This document shows positions 61,978 to 64,000 of a DNA stretch of 64,000 nt, in pieces. Location of the stretch: assembly GCF_009754915.1 (NCBI RefSeq), contig NZ_WPIK01000002.1:124001-188000 (forward strand), read 5' to 3'. The DNA is from Mucilaginibacter arboris (lineage in GTDB: Bacteria; Bacteroidota; Bacteroidia; Sphingobacteriales; Sphingobacteriaceae). The notes below the pieces were generated by a model. That model did not search any database and was not told the DNA's origin. It was given only the letters and a program-made list of their open reading frames with translations. The translations under genes and the position numbers were made by a program. Positions within the stretch are counted from its first letter, which is position 1; every line of letters begins with the position of its first letter.

Positions 61978-64000
61978 TTGCAAAAACCAACCGGAATACC
62001 TTCCATAAAAAAATCTTTAAAAGCGGTTTTACATGCTGTTTTTATCGGTGTTTTTTTAGTGGCAAGTGCCAAAGCGCAAACTTCTTATGAGCTAAATTCC
62101 GGCTGGAAATGTACCCAGGTTACTGAAGTTAAGGCAGATGGAATTGCCTTGTCCCAGCCAAATTCTGCTACCCAAAACTGGATGCCGGCCACCGTTCCCG
62201 GAACAGTTTTAACCACGCTTCTGAACAATAAAAAAGTGCCCGATCCTTTTTACGGAATGAACAACGAGCGTATCAAGGACATCTATAATACAGGGCGAGA
62301 TTATTATACCTATTGGTTTGTAAAGGATTTTGACGAAGCTGCACCAACAAATGGCCGTCAGGTTTATCTGAATTTCCGGGGAATTAATTACAGTGCCGAA
62401 ATCTACCTGAACGGTAAAAAAGTAAACCCGAAAACGCATGTGGGCATGTTCTTGCGGGAATCTTACAACATCACTTCTTTTATCAATAAAAACGGAAAAA
62501 ACCTTTTGGCGGTACTTGTTTACCCGCCAAACCCGGTTGGAAATCCGAACGGCGGACAAGGCGGCGACGGCCGGATTGCTAAAGGTGTTGGTTTGCAATA
62601 TACTGCTGGCTGGGATTGGATCCAGCCAATGCGTGATCGTAATACCGGCATCTGGGATAAAGTTACAATTGAAAAAACCGGCGAAATCAACCTTAAAAAC
62701 CCACATGTAATTACCCTGGTTCCTGGAGTTAGGAAGATTGCAGGAATACAGCAACCAGCAATTATCAAAGCCTCGGCAGAGCTGCAAAACCCAACAAATC
62801 ATACGGTAAAAGGAGTATTACAATATGTGTTGGATGGCAGCACGGTTTCCAAATCGGTGGCCATTCAACCGCATACAACAACAGAAGTTTCGCTGGCAGA
62901 TTTCAGCCTTAAAAATCCAAAGTTATGGTGGCCAAATGGTTACGGTCCGCAAAACTTGTACAACTTAAAAATGAGTTTTTTAGTTGGGGGAAGTGTTTCA
63001 GATCAGGAAAATGTTTCGGTTGGCGTAAGGGAAATTTCTTCGGAATGGAACACGGAAACGCATAGTCGGCAGATCAACGTAAATGGACAAAAAGTTTTTA
63101 TTAAAGGCGGCAACTGGATTATTTCGGATGCGATGCTTCGTTTTTCTGATGCCCGTTACGATGCGGAAGTTCATTTTCACCGCGATATGAACCTGAATTT
63201 AATACGGGTTTGGGGCGGTGCTTTGGTAGAACGGCCGGAATTTTATGCAGCCTGCGATAAATATGGCTTGCTGGTTTTCCAGGATTTCTGGATTTCGGGC
63301 GATGCAAACGGCAAATGGGTTGACCCGGCGAAAGCCGACGACCAATGGACACGCCGCAAATATCCGGACGATCATGCTTTGTACTTAAAATCCGTTTCCG
63401 ACCAGATCAAATTAGTTAGAAACCATGCTTCACTGGCCATCTGGTGCGGCGGAAACGAAATTACGCCCCCGGAAGATATTTTGCTGGCCGTTCGTGATAC
63501 GATCATGCCCAAACTGGATGGCACGCGCTGGTTTGTGGATTATTCCAACTCCGATAAAATGTCGTTAAACACAATGGGCGGCAATGGAGATGGCCCGTAC
63601 GGCATCCAGCCACTTTCTGCTTTTTGGGTAGATCGTACCTGGCCATTTAACTCCGAAGTTGGTTCAGTTGGTGTAAGTGATTATGAATCGCTGCAACGTT
63701 TCATTCCTGAAAAAAATATGGTTGCGCCGCAATATTCAGCCGAAAAGAAAAGCAGCAAAGTTGATTCTGTTTGGGATTATCATAAATATATCGGCTACGA
63801 TGCTTCCATAGACCCATACGGAAAAGCTGAAAGTGCAAAAGATTTTGCTGCGAAAGCACAATTGGTCAATTACGATCAATACCGCGCTTTGATGGAAGGT
63901 TTCAGTTCGCATATGTGGAGCTGGTACACAGGCACGATCATCTGGAAAACGCAAAACCCCTGGACGGCGATGCGCGGGCAGATGTACGATTATTACCTCG
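61978..64000 (+). CDS. GH2 endo-beta-mannosidase-like glycosidase (3' truncated)
   Basis: About 674 codons are visible and the frame is still open at the window end. No ATG is in frame before the mature part; TTG at 61978 gives a good signal peptide (AVLHAVFIGVFLVASAKAQ), with another TTG at 61951. GH2 layout: sugar-binding beta-domain (WMPATVPGTVLTTLL, VYLNFRGINYSAEIYLNGKK), Ig-like domain, then barrel with MNLNLIRVWGGALVE and the acid/base Glu in WCGGNEITPPED (~490). The WxGGNE-x-xPP pattern matches plant/bacterial mannosylglycoprotein endo-beta-mannosidases and related exo-beta-glucosaminidases. Cutting Man-beta-GlcNAc in N-glycan cores would suit the surrounding sialidase and hexosaminidase genes. 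Confidence 0.88.
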   Translation, partial: MQKPTGIPSIKKSLKAVLHAVFIGVFLVASAKAQTSYELNSGWKCTQVTEVKADGIALSQPNSATQNWMPATVPGTVLTTLLNNKKVPDPFYGMNNERIKDIYNTGRDYYTYWFVKDFDEAAPTNGRQVYLNFRGINYSAEIYLNGKKVNPKTHVGMFLRESYNITSFINKNGKNLLAVLVYPPNPVGNPNGGQGGDGRIAKGVGLQYTAGWDWIQPMRDRNTGIWDKVTIEKTGEINLKNPHVITLVPGVRKIAGIQQPAIIKASAELQNPTNHTVKGVLQYVLDGSTVSKSVAIQPHTTTEVSLADFSLKNPKLWWPNGYGPQNLYNLKMSFLVGGSVSDQENVSVGVREISSEWNTETHSRQINVNGQKVFIKGGNWIISDAMLRFSDARYDAEVHFHRDMNLNLIRVWGGALVERPEFYAACDKYGLLVFQDFWISGDANGKWVDPAKADDQWTRRKYPDDHALYLKSVSDQIKLVRNHASLAIWCGGNEITPPEDILLAVRDTIMPKLDGTRWFVDYSNSDKMSLNTMGGNGDGPYGIQPLSAFWVDRTWPFNSEVGSVGVSDYESLQRFIPEKNMVAPQYSAEKKSSKVDSVWDYHKYIGYDASIDPYGKAESAKDFAAKAQLVNYDQYRALMEGFSSHMWSWYTGTIIWKTQNPWTAMRGQMYDYYL

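Overview
The window reads as chromosome of a Bacteroidota, most likely Sphingobacteriaceae (Pedobacter/Mucilaginibacter-like). The reasons are two SusC/SusD pairs, a DUF2723 membrane glycosyltransferase-like protein, a GIN-domain secreted protein, the prs-rplY-pth neighbourhood, AT-rich spacers and almost no Shine-Dalgarno sequences. No database search was possible; family names rest on motifs read from the translations.

Layout. 1-4928: the end of an FMN-reductase gene, a GIN-domain protein and two exported peptidase/acylase-type hydrolases four bases apart. 5459-15231: a leftward glycan locus (LacI regulator, GH130, sugar MFS, LamG lipoprotein, SusD, SusC), probably for mannose-containing glycans. 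16059-24236: housekeeping genes (pentapeptide protein, pth, rplY, prs, tRNA-Gln, DUF2723 protein, accA, a small exported protein). 24415-24486: tRNA-Glu.

24467-34945 is a mobile island of about 10.5 kb inserted at the 3' end of tRNA-Glu and bounded by a 22-bp direct repeat. It carries an OLD-like ATPase with an unusual C-terminus, an attC-like palindrome followed by a 46-aa ORF, a type III restriction-modification pair (res then mod), an excisionase-type HTH protein and a tyrosine integrase. Phased ACTGTCA motifs lie at both ends.

35329-64000 is mainly a sialoglycan/N-glycan locus: a FadR-type GntR regulator, an SGNH-GH20 fusion hexosaminidase, SusC/SusD, sialic acid lyase, sialate mutarotase, an MFS transporter, two GH33 sialidases, a two-domain sialate O-acetylesterase, an N-acylglucosamine 2-epimerase, a ROK regulator and a GH2 endo-beta-mannosidase-like enzyme cut by the window edge. 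Expected flow: esterases and sialidases free Neu5Ac; NanM/NanT/NanA convert it to ManNAc plus pyruvate; the epimerase yields GlcNAc; GH20 and GH2 trim the remaining glycan. Three matching TGTNNNACA operator-like sites (before gntR, GH20 and susC) suggest the GntR protein controls the locus. A tandem array of small three-TM proteins (39603-42468, one copy frameshifted), a larger membrane protein and a GNAT-like/small-protein pair are embedded here.

The most striking unexplained structure is a dispersed inverted-repeat family, with ATGCTTCTTTT on the left and AAAAGAAGCAT on the right, often with outer CCTGTTTAAATTT arms. About 14 paired and several single copies lie between genes throughout, several with other palindromes in their loops. 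It is absent from the tRNA-Glu island.
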